Shown here: positions 22,618 to 33,910 of the stretch, one piece after another
How the letters are laid out: the number at the start of each line of letters is the position of its first letter
Position numbering within the stretch: the first letter of the stretch is position 1
Source of the DNA: Psychrobacter sp. JCM 18902
Lineage (GTDB): Bacteria > Pseudomonadota > Gammaproteobacteria > Pseudomonadales > Moraxellaceae
Assembly: GCF_904846615.1 (NCBI RefSeq)
Contig: NZ_CAJHBK010000001.1
Span: 2,294,001-2,358,000 of the forward strand
Direction of reading: 5' to 3'
DNA: 64,000 bases
Program-made: the position numbers and the translations under genes
Notes under the pieces: generated by a model
Told to the model about the DNA's origin: nothing
Database searches by the model: none
Seen by the model: the letters and a program-made list of their open reading frames with translations, nothing else

Positions 22618-23113
22618 CGTGATGTCCTTAATGTGATGAGTAATTTTGTTTTATTGTAAGCGATTTATAATAATAGATGTGCCATTCTAGTCAATCACTA
22701 TAATCGATGTCAGTGCGAACAATGTTATCGCAATCACAAATTTTGTATCCAAAAGTATCACTTAATGTATGATTGATACCATCATATAAGCTGTCTTCAA
22801 TCAAATGGTCTTTTTAGATGGCTTTAGACAGCAAGCGCGATTTTGTCGTTATTTTGCACTTGTACAAAGATTTTGGACGCTCGATACGTTATCATGTGCC
22901 ATAACTCACAGTACACTTGTACTTCTATTTATAAGTAGTTCGTTACTTATAAATAATCAGTTACCAAGCATATAGTTTTACTATGATCATCACAATGATT
23001 GTAAAATGAGACTTTAACGCTCAATACCCCCTAATATTAAATAATAGAAATACATACTTAAAAACGATTATTAAAAGTAATTGTGAAAAATCGTTACTCA
23101 TAAGGAATAGAAT
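22618..23113. other. Intergenic region upstream of fabB
   Basis: No reading frame. The one clear structure is a perfect 12-bp inverted repeat with a 6-base centre (22926-22955). It separates divergently transcribed genes, so it must hold promoters for both; I could not place them confidently. Confidence 0.6.
22926..22955. repeat. Perfect 12-bp inverted repeat
   Basis: TATTTATAAGTA (22926-22937) and TACTTATAAATA (22944-22955) around GTTCGT. It lies 158 bases upstream of fabB with no T run after it. It could be an operator for a dimeric regulator or a cruciform; no function is shown. Confidence 0.6.
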
Positions 23114-24349
23114 ATGCGCCGCGTTGTTATCACTGGAGCAGGGATTGTCTCTTGTATCGGACATGATTTAGCCACGGTTACTGCCGCTTTAAAGCAAGGG
23201 CAGTCTGGCATTACATTTAATGAGGCTTATGCTGAGCATGGGTTTAAATCACACGTTAGCGGCAGTATTGACCAGTCGACGCTTGATACCAGTGGTATCG
23301 ATCGTAAGTTGAAGCGGTTTTTTAGTGATGCCAGTCTATACGCTTATGTCAGTGCTTTAAAAGCCATTGAGCAGTCTGGTTTGTCGCTTGAAACCATCAA
23401 TAATAATCCACGCGTGGGCGTGGTCGCAAGCTCGGGCGGCGCATCGACAGAAAACATTGTCAATGCCATAGATGCCATGCGGGAAAAAGGTCTGCGCGGT
23501 GTCGGCGCGATGGCTGTGCCAAAAACGATGGGCAGCTCAGTATCAGCGGCATTGGCAACAGGTTTAAAAATCCAAGGTGTATCATACTCGCTCACCTCTG
23601 CTTGTGCGACGTCGACGCATTGTATCGGTCATGCGGCTGAACTTATTCAGTTAGGCAAAGCAGATGTGATACTCGCGGGTGGTAGTGAAGCGGAACATTG
23701 GACACAGTCTTGTATGTTTGATGCGATGGGTGCAGTCAGTACGCAGTATAATGAGACACCGCAGCGCGCCTCAAGAGCTTATGATAAAGATCGTGATGGC
23801 TTTGTGATTGCTGCTGGTGGTGCGATGGTAGTGGTTGAAAGTCTAGAGCATGCCCAAGCACGTGGCGCCAACATACTGGCTGAAATCGTCGGTTATGGTG
23901 CCAGCTCTGATGGTGCTGAAATGGTTGCGCCAAGTGGTGAAGGTGCCGTGCGCTGTATGCAGCAAGCACTGGCCGAAGCTGGTTTGCAAACTGTCGACTA
24001 TATAAACAGCCACGGTACCAGCACGCCGTTAGGTGACATCACTGAGCTTAAAGCCATTGCTAAAGCATTTGGCGATTATATCAGTCAAGTACCTGCGATC
24101 AGCTCTACTAAATCTATGACAGGTCATAGCCTTGGTGCCGTTGGTGCGCAAGAGCTAATTTATTGCTTATTGATGCTACAAGAAGGCTTCATTGCGCCCA
24201 GTATCAATGTTGATAATTTAGACCCTGCGGCTGAAGGCTTTGATATTGTCACCGAAATGCGTGAAGCCAAGCTTGAGACACTAATGAGCAACAGCTTTGG
24301 CTTTGGCGGTACTAATGCCACATTAATCATTAAAAAGTTTGACGCCTAA
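23114..24349 (+). CDS. fabB: 3-oxoacyl-ACP synthase I (KAS I)
   Basis: Condensing enzyme of type II fatty acid synthesis, needed for elongation of unsaturated intermediates; 411 residues. The catalytic cysteine is Cys164 in [11 protein letters not shown]. The two active-site histidines lie in NSHGTSTP and KSMTGHSLG, giving the Cys-His-His triad of the KAS I/II group. The FabB rather than FabF assignment rests on the [16 protein letters not shown] start, Cys position and overall length. A ribosome site AAGGAATAG precedes the ATG. pabB begins two bases after its stop. Confidence 0.93.
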   Translation: MRRVVITGAGIVSCIGHDLATVTAALKQGQSGITFNEAYAEHGFKSHVSGSIDQSTLDTSGIDRKLKRFFSDASLYAYVSALKAIEQSGLSLETINNNPRVGVVASSGGASTENIVNAIDAMREKGLRGVGAMAVPKTMGSSVSAALATGLKIQGVSYSLTSACATSTHCIGHAAELIQLGKADVILAGGSEAEHWTQSCMFDAMGAVSTQYNETPQRASRAYDKDRDGFVIAAGGAMVVVESLEHAQARGANILAEIVGYGASSDGAEMVAPSGEGAVRCMQQALAEAGLQTVDYINSHGTSTPLGDITELKAIAKAFGDYISQVPAISSTKSMTGHSLGAVGAQELIYCLLMLQEGFIAPSINVDNLDPAAEGFDIVTEMREAKLETLMSNSFGFGGTNATLIIKKFDA

Positions 24350-24351
24350 CT

Positions 24352-26058
24352 ATGCTCGCAGCACATCCTCTCAAAATTGAGCAGATAATGTCTGACCCAT
24401 CGCCAGCTACTAAACCTAGCTGGCGTTTTGGTGACCTATCGGCTGCAGAACTTATGCCGCTGCTACAACAGTATTTAATCGCACAAGATACTAAGGCAAA
24501 CTGGCAATTGGTTTGGCTCAACAATGATGGTCGACCAGTGATTGGCTTATTGCCAAAAGTAAGCTGGTCTGTTCATGATTGCGCTGAAAACACGCTAGAT
24601 TCGAACGAACAAGCAGCCCTTTATCAAGTCACAAAAACCTGCCGTGACGCCATTCACAATGATATCACTAGCACTCATATGAGTTATAGCGACTGGCAAG
24701 ATGAATTAATCAGTTATAGTCAAACTTATGAGACTGATAATGAAAACTCAGAATCAGTAAACGATTTAAATGAAAAACCAAGTTATCATCATGGTTTGAT
24801 AGGTTTTATTGGTTATGATATTGCGGCTCATGAGCTAAGCCCGGCCGCCAAAATTGAGCGAGCAGCACAGCCTTGTGCCGTATTAGCACATTACGATATT
24901 TACCTAACACCTAATGGAAATGATGGCAACACGGGTTGGGAATTAACGATAAATGCAACTGTGAGCGACTCTGAAAACGACTCTGATAATCAGCAAAAAA
25001 ATAAAATAATCACGGCACTTGTCTCTTATTTAGATATAGTAGATAAAAATCTGGCTGATGACTGTCTCAATAAAACGCAACTGACAGCATCACTACTGCC
25101 TGCTCCTTTAGTGTTAAAATCACGATGGCGCAAACAGGACTATCAACAAGCATTTAATCAAACCCAAAATTATCTACAGCAAGGCGACTGTTATCAAATC
25201 AACCTAACCCAAGAATGGCAAGGTTTTTTTGATCATAACTCTAGCGATAATAGCGCTTTGCCGATGCTTATTGATTACTTACCTGCTTTACATCGTAATA
25301 CTCGAGCACCTTTTGCTGGATACTTAGCGGTTAATCCCTTTAACCGTGAAATCAAAAATAATACATCCCAGCATCCGTTTGAATTATTGAGCTGCTCGCC
25401 TGAGTTGTTTTTTACATTTACCAAGGATATCGATACTGGCAAGCACCATATCATCACCAAGCCCATCAAAGGGACCATGCCGCGCAGCACCAATATTCAA
25501 CAAGACCATGCTTATAAACAGCAACTGACTGATAGTGAAAAGGATCGCGCCGAAAACGTGATGATTGTCGATTTATTGCGTAATGACTTGGGTAAATATG
25601 CCAAGATAGGCAGCGTAAAAGTGCCGCAGTTATTCGCGATTGAGAGTTTTAGCAATGTGCACCATATGGTCAGCACCATTACCGCAGAATTACAGACGGA
25701 CACTCACCCACTCGCCGTTTTGTTTGGTAGTTTGCCTGCTGGCTCAATTACTGGCACACCAAAAAAGCGAGCGGTTGAAATTATATCTGAGCTAGAAACT
25801 ACACCGCGCGGTGCTTATTGCGGCACATTGGGCTATATGAACTTTGATGGCAGTGGTCAATGGAATGTGCTCATTCGTACGCTGCAAGCTAACACTTCAT
25901 CACATAATGAGTTAGATAAAAAAAGACATATCAGCTTATGGGCAGGCGGTGGTATCACTGTCGCCTCTGATTGCGATGCTGAATACCAAGAATGTTTGGA
26001 TAAAGTCGGTAATCTATTAAGCGTTTTAACTCAAGAAAATATCCACAAATACCCTTAA
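24352..26058 (+). CDS. pabB: Aminodeoxychorismate synthase component I
   Basis: It makes 4-amino-4-deoxychorismate from chorismate and ammonia for folate synthesis, working with a PabA amidotransferase not in this window. It has 568 residues, about 110 longer than E. coli PabB; the excess is in a polar N-terminal half. The C-terminal chorismate-binding domain carries PIKGTMPR (the Lys form typical of PabB, where anthranilate synthase has Ala), ENVMIVDLLRNDLG and GSITGTPKKRA. The start at 24352 lacks a good ribosome site, and ATG at 24388 is an alternative. Tight spacing suggests coupling to fabB. Confidence 0.88.
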   Translation: MLAAHPLKIEQIMSDPSPATKPSWRFGDLSAAELMPLLQQYLIAQDTKANWQLVWLNNDGRPVIGLLPKVSWSVHDCAENTLDSNEQAALYQVTKTCRDAIHNDITSTHMSYSDWQDELISYSQTYETDNENSESVNDLNEKPSYHHGLIGFIGYDIAAHELSPAAKIERAAQPCAVLAHYDIYLTPNGNDGNTGWELTINATVSDSENDSDNQQKNKIITALVSYLDIVDKNLADDCLNKTQLTASLLPAPLVLKSRWRKQDYQQAFNQTQNYLQQGDCYQINLTQEWQGFFDHNSSDNSALPMLIDYLPALHRNTRAPFAGYLAVNPFNREIKNNTSQHPFELLSCSPELFFTFTKDIDTGKHHIITKPIKGTMPRSTNIQQDHAYKQQLTDSEKDRAENVMIVDLLRNDLGKYAKIGSVKVPQLFAIESFSNVHHMVSTITAELQTDTHPLAVLFGSLPAGSITGTPKKRAVEIISELETTPRGAYCGTLGYMNFDGSGQWNVLIRTLQANTSSHNELDKKRHISLWAGGGITVASDCDAEYQECLDKVGNLLSVLTQENIHKYP

Positions 26059-26090
26059 GATTGTTCTAAAAACGTGATCGGAGAAATCCA

Positions 26091-26130
26091 TAAAAAAGCC
26101 TGCTCAACACAATGTTGGCAGGCTTTTTAT
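26091..26130. terminator. Bidirectional terminator between pabB and hisC
   Basis: The stem is GCCTGC-T-CAACA, loop CAA, then TGTTG-GCAGGC, with an A run before and a T run after. Two convergent genes end on either side, so it can serve both. Confidence 0.88.
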
Positions 26131-26182
26131 CAATACAAGCATCATGATTCAATTGTTAACTGTCAAAATCGCGAACGAGATA

Positions 26183-27316
26183 TTAATCAGCAATAATTTC
26201 AGCCTCTTTCTGCAACATCTGTAAAGCATCTATCAAACGGTTGTTTTGCTCTACTGTACCGGTAGTGATACGCAAATACTCATTGATGCGTGGCTTGTCA
26301 AAATGACGGACGATGATACCTTGCTCACGTAACGCATTCGCTACCGTATTGGCATTACCGTCTTTAGGACGGGCAAAAACAAAGTTGGCATGCGATGGCA
26401 ACACATCAAAACCTAACGCTGTCAGCTCTGCTGTCAGAGAGTGGCGTAAGTCGATGACTTGCTGGCAGGTCTGGGTAAAATACTCAACATCCAGTACACT
26501 GGCAGTCGCCCCTACTTGCGCCAGCTTATCCAGTGGATAGCTATTAAAGCTGTTTTTCATACGGGTTAAGGCTTCAATCAATGAGGCATTACCAAAAGCC
26601 ATACCGACACGTAGTCCAGCAAGCGAACGTGACTTTGAAAAGGTTTGGGTCACAAGAATGTTGTCAAACTCATTGATTAAGCTCACTGCTGAAATTTCTG
26701 CATCTGAGCTACCGTCAGCTGCCCGCGCAAAATCAATATAAGCTTCATCAATTACAATCACTGAGTTTGAGTGCTCACTAGCCAGCTTGCGAATATCGGC
26801 AAGCGATAATAGCAGTCCAGTTGGGGCGTTTGGATTGGCAATGATGATGCCGCTACAAGGCTGGCGATAGGCATCAGGGTCAATACTAAAATCTTCTTCC
26901 AAGGCAATTTGTACCAGCTCGATACCAAAGGTCTGCGCATAGACTGGATAGAAACTATAGCTGATATCGGGTGCTAAAACAGGTCGCTCTTTTAGAAAAA
27001 AGCTGGCAAATACTAGCGCCAATACTTCATCAGAACCATTGCCAACAAACACTTGGTTGATATCAATATCATAGAGTTGTGCCAATGCGGCACGCAAATC
27101 ATCAGACTCAGGCGCTGGATATAAACGCAGATCATCCGCTTGCTGCTCTAGGACTTTTGCGATTGCCTCGCCTACTTTTGGTGACGGCGGGAATGGGTTT
27201 TCATTGGTATTTAATTTGCATAAATTTTCATGCTGAGGCTGCTCACCAGGAACGTAAGGTGACAAATTACGCGCTTTAGATGACCAAAGTCTGGTGTCTA
27301 TCTTTAACTCACTCAT
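26183..27316 (-). CDS. hisC: Histidinol-phosphate aminotransferase
   Basis: PLP enzyme converting imidazole acetol-phosphate to histidinol-phosphate; 377 residues. NTNENPFPPSP is near the N terminus. The PLP-binding Lys lies in TFSKSRSLAGLRVG, and NPNAPTG is in the middle. It follows hisD by 79 bases and has AGGATAACTT before the ATG. Last gene of the ibaG-murA-hisG-hisD-hisC block. Confidence 0.95.
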   Translation of the reverse strand: MSELKIDTRLWSSKARNLSPYVPGEQPQHENLCKLNTNENPFPPSPKVGEAIAKVLEQQADDLRLYPAPESDDLRAALAQLYDIDINQVFVGNGSDEVLALVFASFFLKERPVLAPDISYSFYPVYAQTFGIELVQIALEEDFSIDPDAYRQPCSGIIIANPNAPTGLLLSLADIRKLASEHSNSVIVIDEAYIDFARAADGSSDAEISAVSLINEFDNILVTQTFSKSRSLAGLRVGMAFGNASLIEALTRMKNSFNSYPLDKLAQVGATASVLDVEYFTQTCQQVIDLRHSLTAELTALGFDVLPSHANFVFARPKDGNANTVANALREQGIIVRHFDKPRINEYLRITTGTVEQNNRLIDALQMLQKEAEIIAD

Positions 27317-27395
27317 AAGTTATCCTACTATTAGCCACATAAATTATTAAATATAAATCTCAAAAGTACAATTCAAAAATAATCATCAAGCTACG

Positions 27396-28691
27396 TTACT
27401 GATAACGATAACGGGCTGAGCGCGCATGGGCTTCTAAGTCCTCACGTTGCGCTAAAATATCTGCGGTCTCAGCCAATGGCTTACTACCGGCTTCAGTACA
27501 ATAAATAATCGATGATTTCTTTTGGAAATCATAAACACCAAGCGGTGAAGAGAAACGCGCAGTGCCAGAGGTTGGCAACACGTGATTGGGTCCTGCGCAG
27601 TAGTCACCAATCGCCTCAGGCGTGTGACGTCCCATGAAAATAGCACCTGCATGACGAATATCGTTGAGTAGCGCATCAGGATGATCAACTGACAACTCTA
27701 AATGTTCAGGGGCAACCCGATTAATCACCGCCATACCTTCAACGCGGTCTTTGACTAAAATAAGTGCGCCACGATTTTTTAGAGAATCGCGGGCGATATC
27801 GGCTTTTGGCAACTCTGCCAGCGCTTTTTCAATTTCAGCGGCTACGTCTGCAAGCTGCTGTTCACTGGTCGTGACAAAGATAGCTTGAGCGATACGGTCA
27901 TGTTCGGCTTGTGACAATAAATCCATCGCCAACCAATCAGCACGATCTTGCGCCTCGCCCTCTGCATAGACCAATACTTCAGAAGGACCAGCGATCATAT
28001 CAATCCCAACTTGACCAAATACTGCCCGCTTGGCGGCAGCAACATATTTATTACCAGGGCCGGTGATTTTATCCACCGCTGGAATCGTTTCGGTACCATA
28101 TGCCAAGGCAGCAACCGCTTGCGCACCGCCGATAGTAAAGACACGGTCGACTTGTGCTAAATGCGCAGCTGCCAATACCAATGGATTGAGCACGCCTTTT
28201 GGCGCTGGCACCACCATGATGACCTCTTTAACACCCGCCACTTTGGCAGGAATGGCATTCATCAATACAGAAGATGGATAAGAGGCCAAACCACCAGGGA
28301 CATAGATGCCTACTCGATCAAGTGCGGTGACTTTTTGACCCAAGCGATTACCAAGCTCATCTTCATACTGCCAAGTCTCTTGTACTTGGCGCTCATGAAA
28401 GGTCTGCACACGCGTTGCTGCGGTGGTCAATGCGGATTTCACTGTATCATCAAGATTCGCAAACGCTTCAGCAAGCGCCTCTTTAGACAGCTCTAGCTCT
28501 TGCATCGTCGTCGCCGGATGCTGATCGAATTGCTGGGTTAACGCCAGTACGACGCGATCGCCATCATGCCGAACTTGCGCGATGATATCATCAACGGTCT
28601 TTAACAAATCGGCATCATTGACGGTTTCAAAGGCAAGTAACTCTGTCAATTGACTGTCAAAATCGGCATCTTGGGTACTTAGTTGGCGCAT
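27396..28691 (-). CDS. hisD: Histidinol dehydrogenase
   Basis: Zinc enzyme catalysing the last two steps of histidine synthesis; 431 residues. Recognised by VPGGLASYPSSVLMNAIPAKVAG, the segment around GPGNKYVAAAKR, GPSEVLV and the C-terminal GPNHVLPTSGTARFSSPLG. The ATG has AGGATTAAG before it. It lies 289 bases downstream of hisG with a strong hairpin between them (28857-28903). Confidence 0.96.
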   Translation of the reverse strand: MRQLSTQDADFDSQLTELLAFETVNDADLLKTVDDIIAQVRHDGDRVVLALTQQFDQHPATTMQELELSKEALAEAFANLDDTVKSALTTAATRVQTFHERQVQETWQYEDELGNRLGQKVTALDRVGIYVPGGLASYPSSVLMNAIPAKVAGVKEVIMVVPAPKGVLNPLVLAAAHLAQVDRVFTIGGAQAVAALAYGTETIPAVDKITGPGNKYVAAAKRAVFGQVGIDMIAGPSEVLVYAEGEAQDRADWLAMDLLSQAEHDRIAQAIFVTTSEQQLADVAAEIEKALAELPKADIARDSLKNRGALILVKDRVEGMAVINRVAPEHLELSVDHPDALLNDIRHAGAIFMGRHTPEAIGDYCAGPNHVLPTSGTARFSSPLGVYDFQKKSSIIYCTEAGSKPLAETADILAQREDLEAHARSARYRYQ

Positions 28692-28856
28692 GACTTAATC
28701 CTATATCTGAGCATAAAAGACTGCTGAAAATTAGCGATGTAAAAATGAGTGGTATTGAGTATTAATAATAATTGTGATGGCTGATATACCAGTTTTGATA
28801 TATTTAGTTTGTTCAGATTATACTAACCTCATACTTTCTGGCAAGCAAATACAACA

Positions 28857-28903
28857 AAACCAGTTTAGCACGCTATAACTATCTTATAGCGCTAAACTGG
28901 TTT
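28857..28903 (-). terminator. Long hairpin between hisG and hisD
   Basis: A 13-bp perfect stem (28857-28869 with 28891-28903) continues into an inner 6-bp stem (GCTATA/TATAGC). On the minus strand it is followed by TGTTGTATTTG, which is U-rich but interrupted. It is probably a terminator or attenuator after hisG that would separate murA-hisG from hisD-hisC. Confidence 0.6.
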
Positions 28904-28980
28904 AAAAATTTGTATGACAATGCTTGAGATTACCAATGATTAGTATCGTTTGATAAAGCATTGATTCATTAGGAATTAAT

Positions 28981-29676
28981 TTATGAAGCGCTGGCAATAC
29001 TGTTTTTAAAGCTATCTAAAATCGGCTCAAGTAACGCAAATTTACGCTTGTAGCTCACTTGATTGACGATAAGGCGTGAGGACACATCACAAATATGATC
29101 GCGTGCTTCAAGACCGTTGGCGCGCAACGTATTACCTGTATCAACCACATCGACGATCAAATCACCCAATCCGACCAACGGCGCAAGCTCCATAGAGCCA
29201 TACAGTTTAATCACATCCACTTGCTGACCTTGGCTGGCAAAGTAAGCGCGGGCAACATTGACGTATTTGGTCGCAATACGTAGGCGACGATTGGGTAGCG
29301 GCGCATCTTTTACGCCAGCTGTCATCAACTTACACTGAGCAATTTGCAAATCAAGTAACTCGTAGACATGGTTGGCACCATGCTCAAGCAACACATCTTT
29401 ACCCGCCACTCCAAAGTCAGCCGCGCCATGTTCAACGTAGGTTGGCACATCACTGGCACGCAAAATTAATACACGCACATTGGGGTTTGAGGTTGGAAAA
29501 ATAAGTTTGCGTGAGGCTTCAGGATCTTCTAATAACTCAACACCAGCTGCGCGTAGCAGTGGCATGGTCTCTTCTAGAATACGACCTTTTGATAAGGCCA
29601 GTGTTAAGCCTGAAAACTCATCATTTACTTCATTTAATAAACCATCATTTGGTAGGCTATTGCTTGCTTCAGTCAT
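28981..29676 (-). CDS. hisG: ATP phosphoribosyltransferase catalytic subunit, short form
   Basis: First enzyme of histidine synthesis (ATP plus PRPP). With 231 residues and no C-terminal regulatory domain, it belongs to the short form that needs HisZ as partner; hisZ is not in this window. Motifs: [28 protein letters not shown] and the PRPP loop [14 protein letters not shown]. Start is uncertain: ATG at 29676 is chosen on length, but a GTG at 29706 is in frame, directly after a run of five G within a GC hairpin (29705-29722). Confidence 0.9.
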   Translation of the reverse strand: MTEASNSLPNDGLLNEVNDEFSGLTLALSKGRILEETMPLLRAAGVELLEDPEASRKLIFPTSNPNVRVLILRASDVPTYVEHGAADFGVAGKDVLLEHGANHVYELLDLQIAQCKLMTAGVKDAPLPNRRLRIATKYVNVARAYFASQGQQVDVIKLYGSMELAPLVGLGDLIVDVVDTGNTLRANGLEARDHICDVSSRLIVNQVSYKRKFALLEPILDSFKNSIASAS

Positions 29677-29823
29677 AATGACATCGTGTCCATGTGCAGT
29701 TAACACCCCCGCTGCAGGGGGCTTTTAGTGGTAGGTTACTAATAGTGGTAGATTGCTAAGCTATTCATATCAATGCCAATCGTGTCAATCATTGAGGTCA
29801 TGGATTTGATAAGTAAATCGATA

Positions 29824-31104
<1,281 letters not shown>

Positions 31105-31197
31105 CTAACGATGAGTATTAAAATAGTGAAAATCAGACCAATCACACCCAGCCAATATAATAGCCAGTCTAACAAGCCCAATCATATGTATAACGGT

Positions 31198-31449
31198 CTA
31201 GCCTTTGGATTGAACGTCCCATTCAGCAGGCGTCAGCGCTTGAATATTGAGCGCATGAATATCGCCACTGGCGATCTTATCATTGACTAATGCATAAATC
31301 GCCTGCTGACGTTGCACGGCACGCTTACCTTCAAAGCTGGCATCAACCACGCGTACATCAAACTTATTACCTTGATTGGCAGCTTGAATAAAAGCGTCTG
31401 GGAAGTGAGTCTGTAAAAATGCAATCAAATCGTCAGCGTTCATGCTCAT
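31198..31449 (-). CDS. ibaG: BolA/IbaG family iron-sulfur metabolism protein
   Basis: An 83-residue BolA-fold protein. The ANQGNKFDVRVVDASFEGK segment and the C-terminal helix region after IHALNIQALTPAEW match the IbaG (YrbA) subgroup found in front of murA. Such proteins bind monothiol glutaredoxin and [2Fe-2S] clusters. AGGCAGAAT lies ahead of the ATG. Confidence 0.88.
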   Translation of the reverse strand: MSMNADDLIAFLQTHFPDAFIQAANQGNKFDVRVVDASFEGKRAVQRQQAIYALVNDKIASGDIHALNIQALTPAEWDVQSKG

Positions 31450-31571
31450 AGAATATTCTGCCTTAAAGTGTCAGATAGGGTATAGATTTAAAGTGACGAC
31501 ATTATAACAAGAGTTTAAGCATCTTACAGTACTGTCTTACGCAACTGCACCTAACTTCTGATTGCCATCCA

Positions 31572-32579
31572 TTATTTGAGCATTTTATCCAAGTACGTCA
31601 GTACTTGCGCGCGTACATCATTGACCCAACGTAGCGGCGGTGCCATCGCACCAATACTGGTCGCATGACTGGCACCTTTTATTTCACCATTTTCTACGGT
31701 GACGCCCGCCTCTTGCAACGCTTTGGTCATTTTAATCGTATTGGTCGCGTACACCACTTTGTCTTTTTCGGCAGTCAACAATAAATACGGGGGCTGCTCG
31801 CCTTTGATTTGACGGTCTGGCATGACGTCGTCTGGCGTAGCATCAGCAGCAAAGGCGGTGGCGCTATCAAATTTACGGAAGTCATAACTATAAGGACCAG
31901 CAATACCCACGACCGCGGTAATATCCTTTGGCTTAATACCATAAGGCGCTAAAAAATCTTCATTGGCGACCGCTGCAACCGCATTAAACGCACCAGCAGA
32001 ATGTCCAATTACCGCCAAGCGTTTAGGATCAGCATGTAAGCTCGGAGCATTATTGATACTCCAAGCAATCGCTTGCGCCGTATCTTTGACATAATCAGGG
32101 TACACATGCTCAGGCGCTTTACGATAATTAATCACGGCGGTGACATAACCTGCTTGCGCCAAACTCTGACCAACAAAGGCATACTGTTCTTTATTACCAC
32201 TCTCCCATGAGCCACCGTGGACAAACACCACCATCGGATAGCTATCATTAATCGCACCATCATTGATGGCGCTTTGGGCTTTCATCGCTTGTGCTAATGG
32301 CTTGGGATAATAAATATCCAAATCTTGATCGGGCTCATCACCATAGAGAATATTTTTGCTGACGCCAACGCCGCCACTAGCAGTAATGCCATTGACGATA
32401 GCCAGTGGCGATAGGGCTTGCGCATTCTGGGTGGCTAGCGCAACGCTACCCAGTGCTAAGGCAGCGACGCCTGTGAATTTTAGAATGCCTACTTTGCTAG
32501 CAGTATTATTAATCATGCTTTCATTATTTATTTTTTGACGGCTTTTATTATATTCTAAGCGCTTGTTTGCATCCTTCAT
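31572..32579 (-). CDS. Secreted alpha/beta hydrolase (esterase/carboxylesterase type)
   Basis: A 335-residue hydrolase. Mature part: DIYYPKP, the oxyanion motif VFVHGGSWESG, nucleophile motif VIGHSAGAF, acid in AEKDKVVY and histidine in GASHATS. A hydrophobic N-terminal segment ending AQALSP looks like a signal peptide, so the enzyme is probably exported. The start is uncertain: ATG at 32579 has AGGG nine bases before it, while ATG at 32516 would give a more ordinary signal peptide. Substrate unknown. The catalytic triad is intact. Confidence 0.85.
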   Translation of the reverse strand: MKDANKRLEYNKSRQKINNESMINNTASKVGILKFTGVAALALGSVALATQNAQALSPLAIVNGITASGGVGVSKNILYGDEPDQDLDIYYPKPLAQAMKAQSAINDGAINDSYPMVVFVHGGSWESGNKEQYAFVGQSLAQAGYVTAVINYRKAPEHVYPDYVKDTAQAIAWSINNAPSLHADPKRLAVIGHSAGAFNAVAAVANEDFLAPYGIKPKDITAVVGIAGPYSYDFRKFDSATAFAADATPDDVMPDRQIKGEQPPYLLLTAEKDKVVYATNTIKMTKALQEAGVTVENGEIKGASHATSIGAMAPPLRWVNDVRAQVLTYLDKMLK

Positions 32580-32726
32580 TGCCAGCATCCCTATTATATT
32601 TATACATGGATCAAAATTAACAGCACTGCGATAGCCCTTTTATAAAATAAGCACTAATCCTGTCTTATCTACTATTCGCTTTTATATCTTACTGGCTGGC
32701 TCAGAAGTTCTCGTATTTTTCCTGTT

Positions 32727-32800
32727 AACAGTGTTTAGGTTTCTTGTCATTAAACACTGTTTAAACTGACGGGGCAAATAGCTTACCCTACAAGCTATTT
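32727..32800 (-). other. Two tandem hairpins downstream of dolP
   Basis: An 11-bp perfect stem (AACAGTGTTTA 32727-32737 with 32751-32761) and a 9-bp perfect stem (AAATAGCTT 32776-32784 with 32792-32800). Neither has a T run on the minus strand, so termination is unproven. They may protect the 3' end of the yraN-dolP message. Confidence 0.5.
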
Positions 32801-32854
32801 AGCCACTGTTTTTTTGTTTTATTGATAAATAACAGCTGTGTTTTAGAACACTTT

Positions 32855-33694
32855 TTACGGATCTTGATACAGGTCTATATATGGGCTTGATGACGGTTGC
32901 TCAACGGTTGTGCCATCTTCGGTCACGACGATAGGAGTCGATGTGCCAACGGACGCTGGCGCTTCAGAATTATTAACGCTAGCAGCAGTTACCCCGTCCA
33001 CAACGACTGGTGCTGAAGCAGGATTTACCAAGTTATTTTCAGACATAATGTCGTCTTTACTTATCTTTACGCCCCTGTCATCAACGACGGTCGTCAGCAG
33101 CACCAGCTCAGTCACACCAACGGTGCTATTGGCGATATCGATTAGGTGACTCTGCTGAGTCGGTGTCATACGTCCCATGATATAAACCACGCCATCATTG
33201 GTCACGGCTTTGATCTGTGAGGCTTTGACACCATCACTCGCGGCTACTTTTGCCAGCAGCTTTGAGGTGATATAGCCATCATGAACCGTCGAGCTATAGC
33301 CTTTAGACGCGCTGACGTTTAGCTCATTATAGACATGACGCACATCTGGCATAGAGCTGACAACTTTTTCGACTTCCACTTTGATGGCCTCAGTGGGTAC
33401 CTCGCCTGTCAATAACACTTCACTATTAAAGCTATCAATACCCATACGACTGGTTTGCTGCAGGTCTTCTTTTAACCCATAAACATTGATTTTGACGGTA
33501 TGTTCGATACTGCGATCCAGTAGTCGCTGCGGAATGGTACGCTCTGTCATCGGGACACCATACGTACCTTCTGTACTGTTGGTCAAATAATTGGTGGTAC
33601 AGCCCGTAGTGACGATGCTGGTCATTAGCATAACGCCTATCGCGGTGAGGCGTGATGAGCCAAAAATAGCAGTGCGCAAATGCATCCGTGTCAT
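32855..33694 (-). CDS. dolP: BON-domain lipoprotein DolP (YraP)
   Basis: Outer-membrane lipoprotein that supports envelope integrity; 279 residues. The signal peptide ends in the lipobox TTGC (Cys at about 32). Two BON domains follow (about 68-130 and 140-205), each with the Gly in GEV or GRM at the expected place. A 70-residue low-complexity Val/Ser/Pro tail after that is absent from E. coli DolP (191 residues). Location next to yraN and rsmI is the conserved context of dolP. Confidence 0.88.
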   Translation of the reverse strand: MTRMHLRTAIFGSSRLTAIGVMLMTSIVTTGCTTNYLTNSTEGTYGVPMTERTIPQRLLDRSIEHTVKINVYGLKEDLQQTSRMGIDSFNSEVLLTGEVPTEAIKVEVEKVVSSMPDVRHVYNELNVSASKGYSSTVHDGYITSKLLAKVAASDGVKASQIKAVTNDGVVYIMGRMTPTQQSHLIDIANSTVGVTELVLLTTVVDDRGVKISKDDIMSENNLVNPASAPVVVDGVTAASVNNSEAPASVGTSTPIVVTEDGTTVEQPSSSPYIDLYQDP

Positions 33695-33910
33695 GATTTA
33701 CCTCTTAGAACATAAGTGTGACGATCGTATAAAGTCAATTGATTGAGCCAGTTTTAATCTAGTAACGTTTGTTTTGACAACTGTTAATTCAGTTAATAAC
33801 AACTTAGCTACTTTACTTAATTTTTACTATCAGCGGTTAGGTTTTTGGTAACGCTCATTTGATAATAAGTACTTACTACCTTCTAGTTGGGTAGCTTTTG
33901 CATCCTAATA

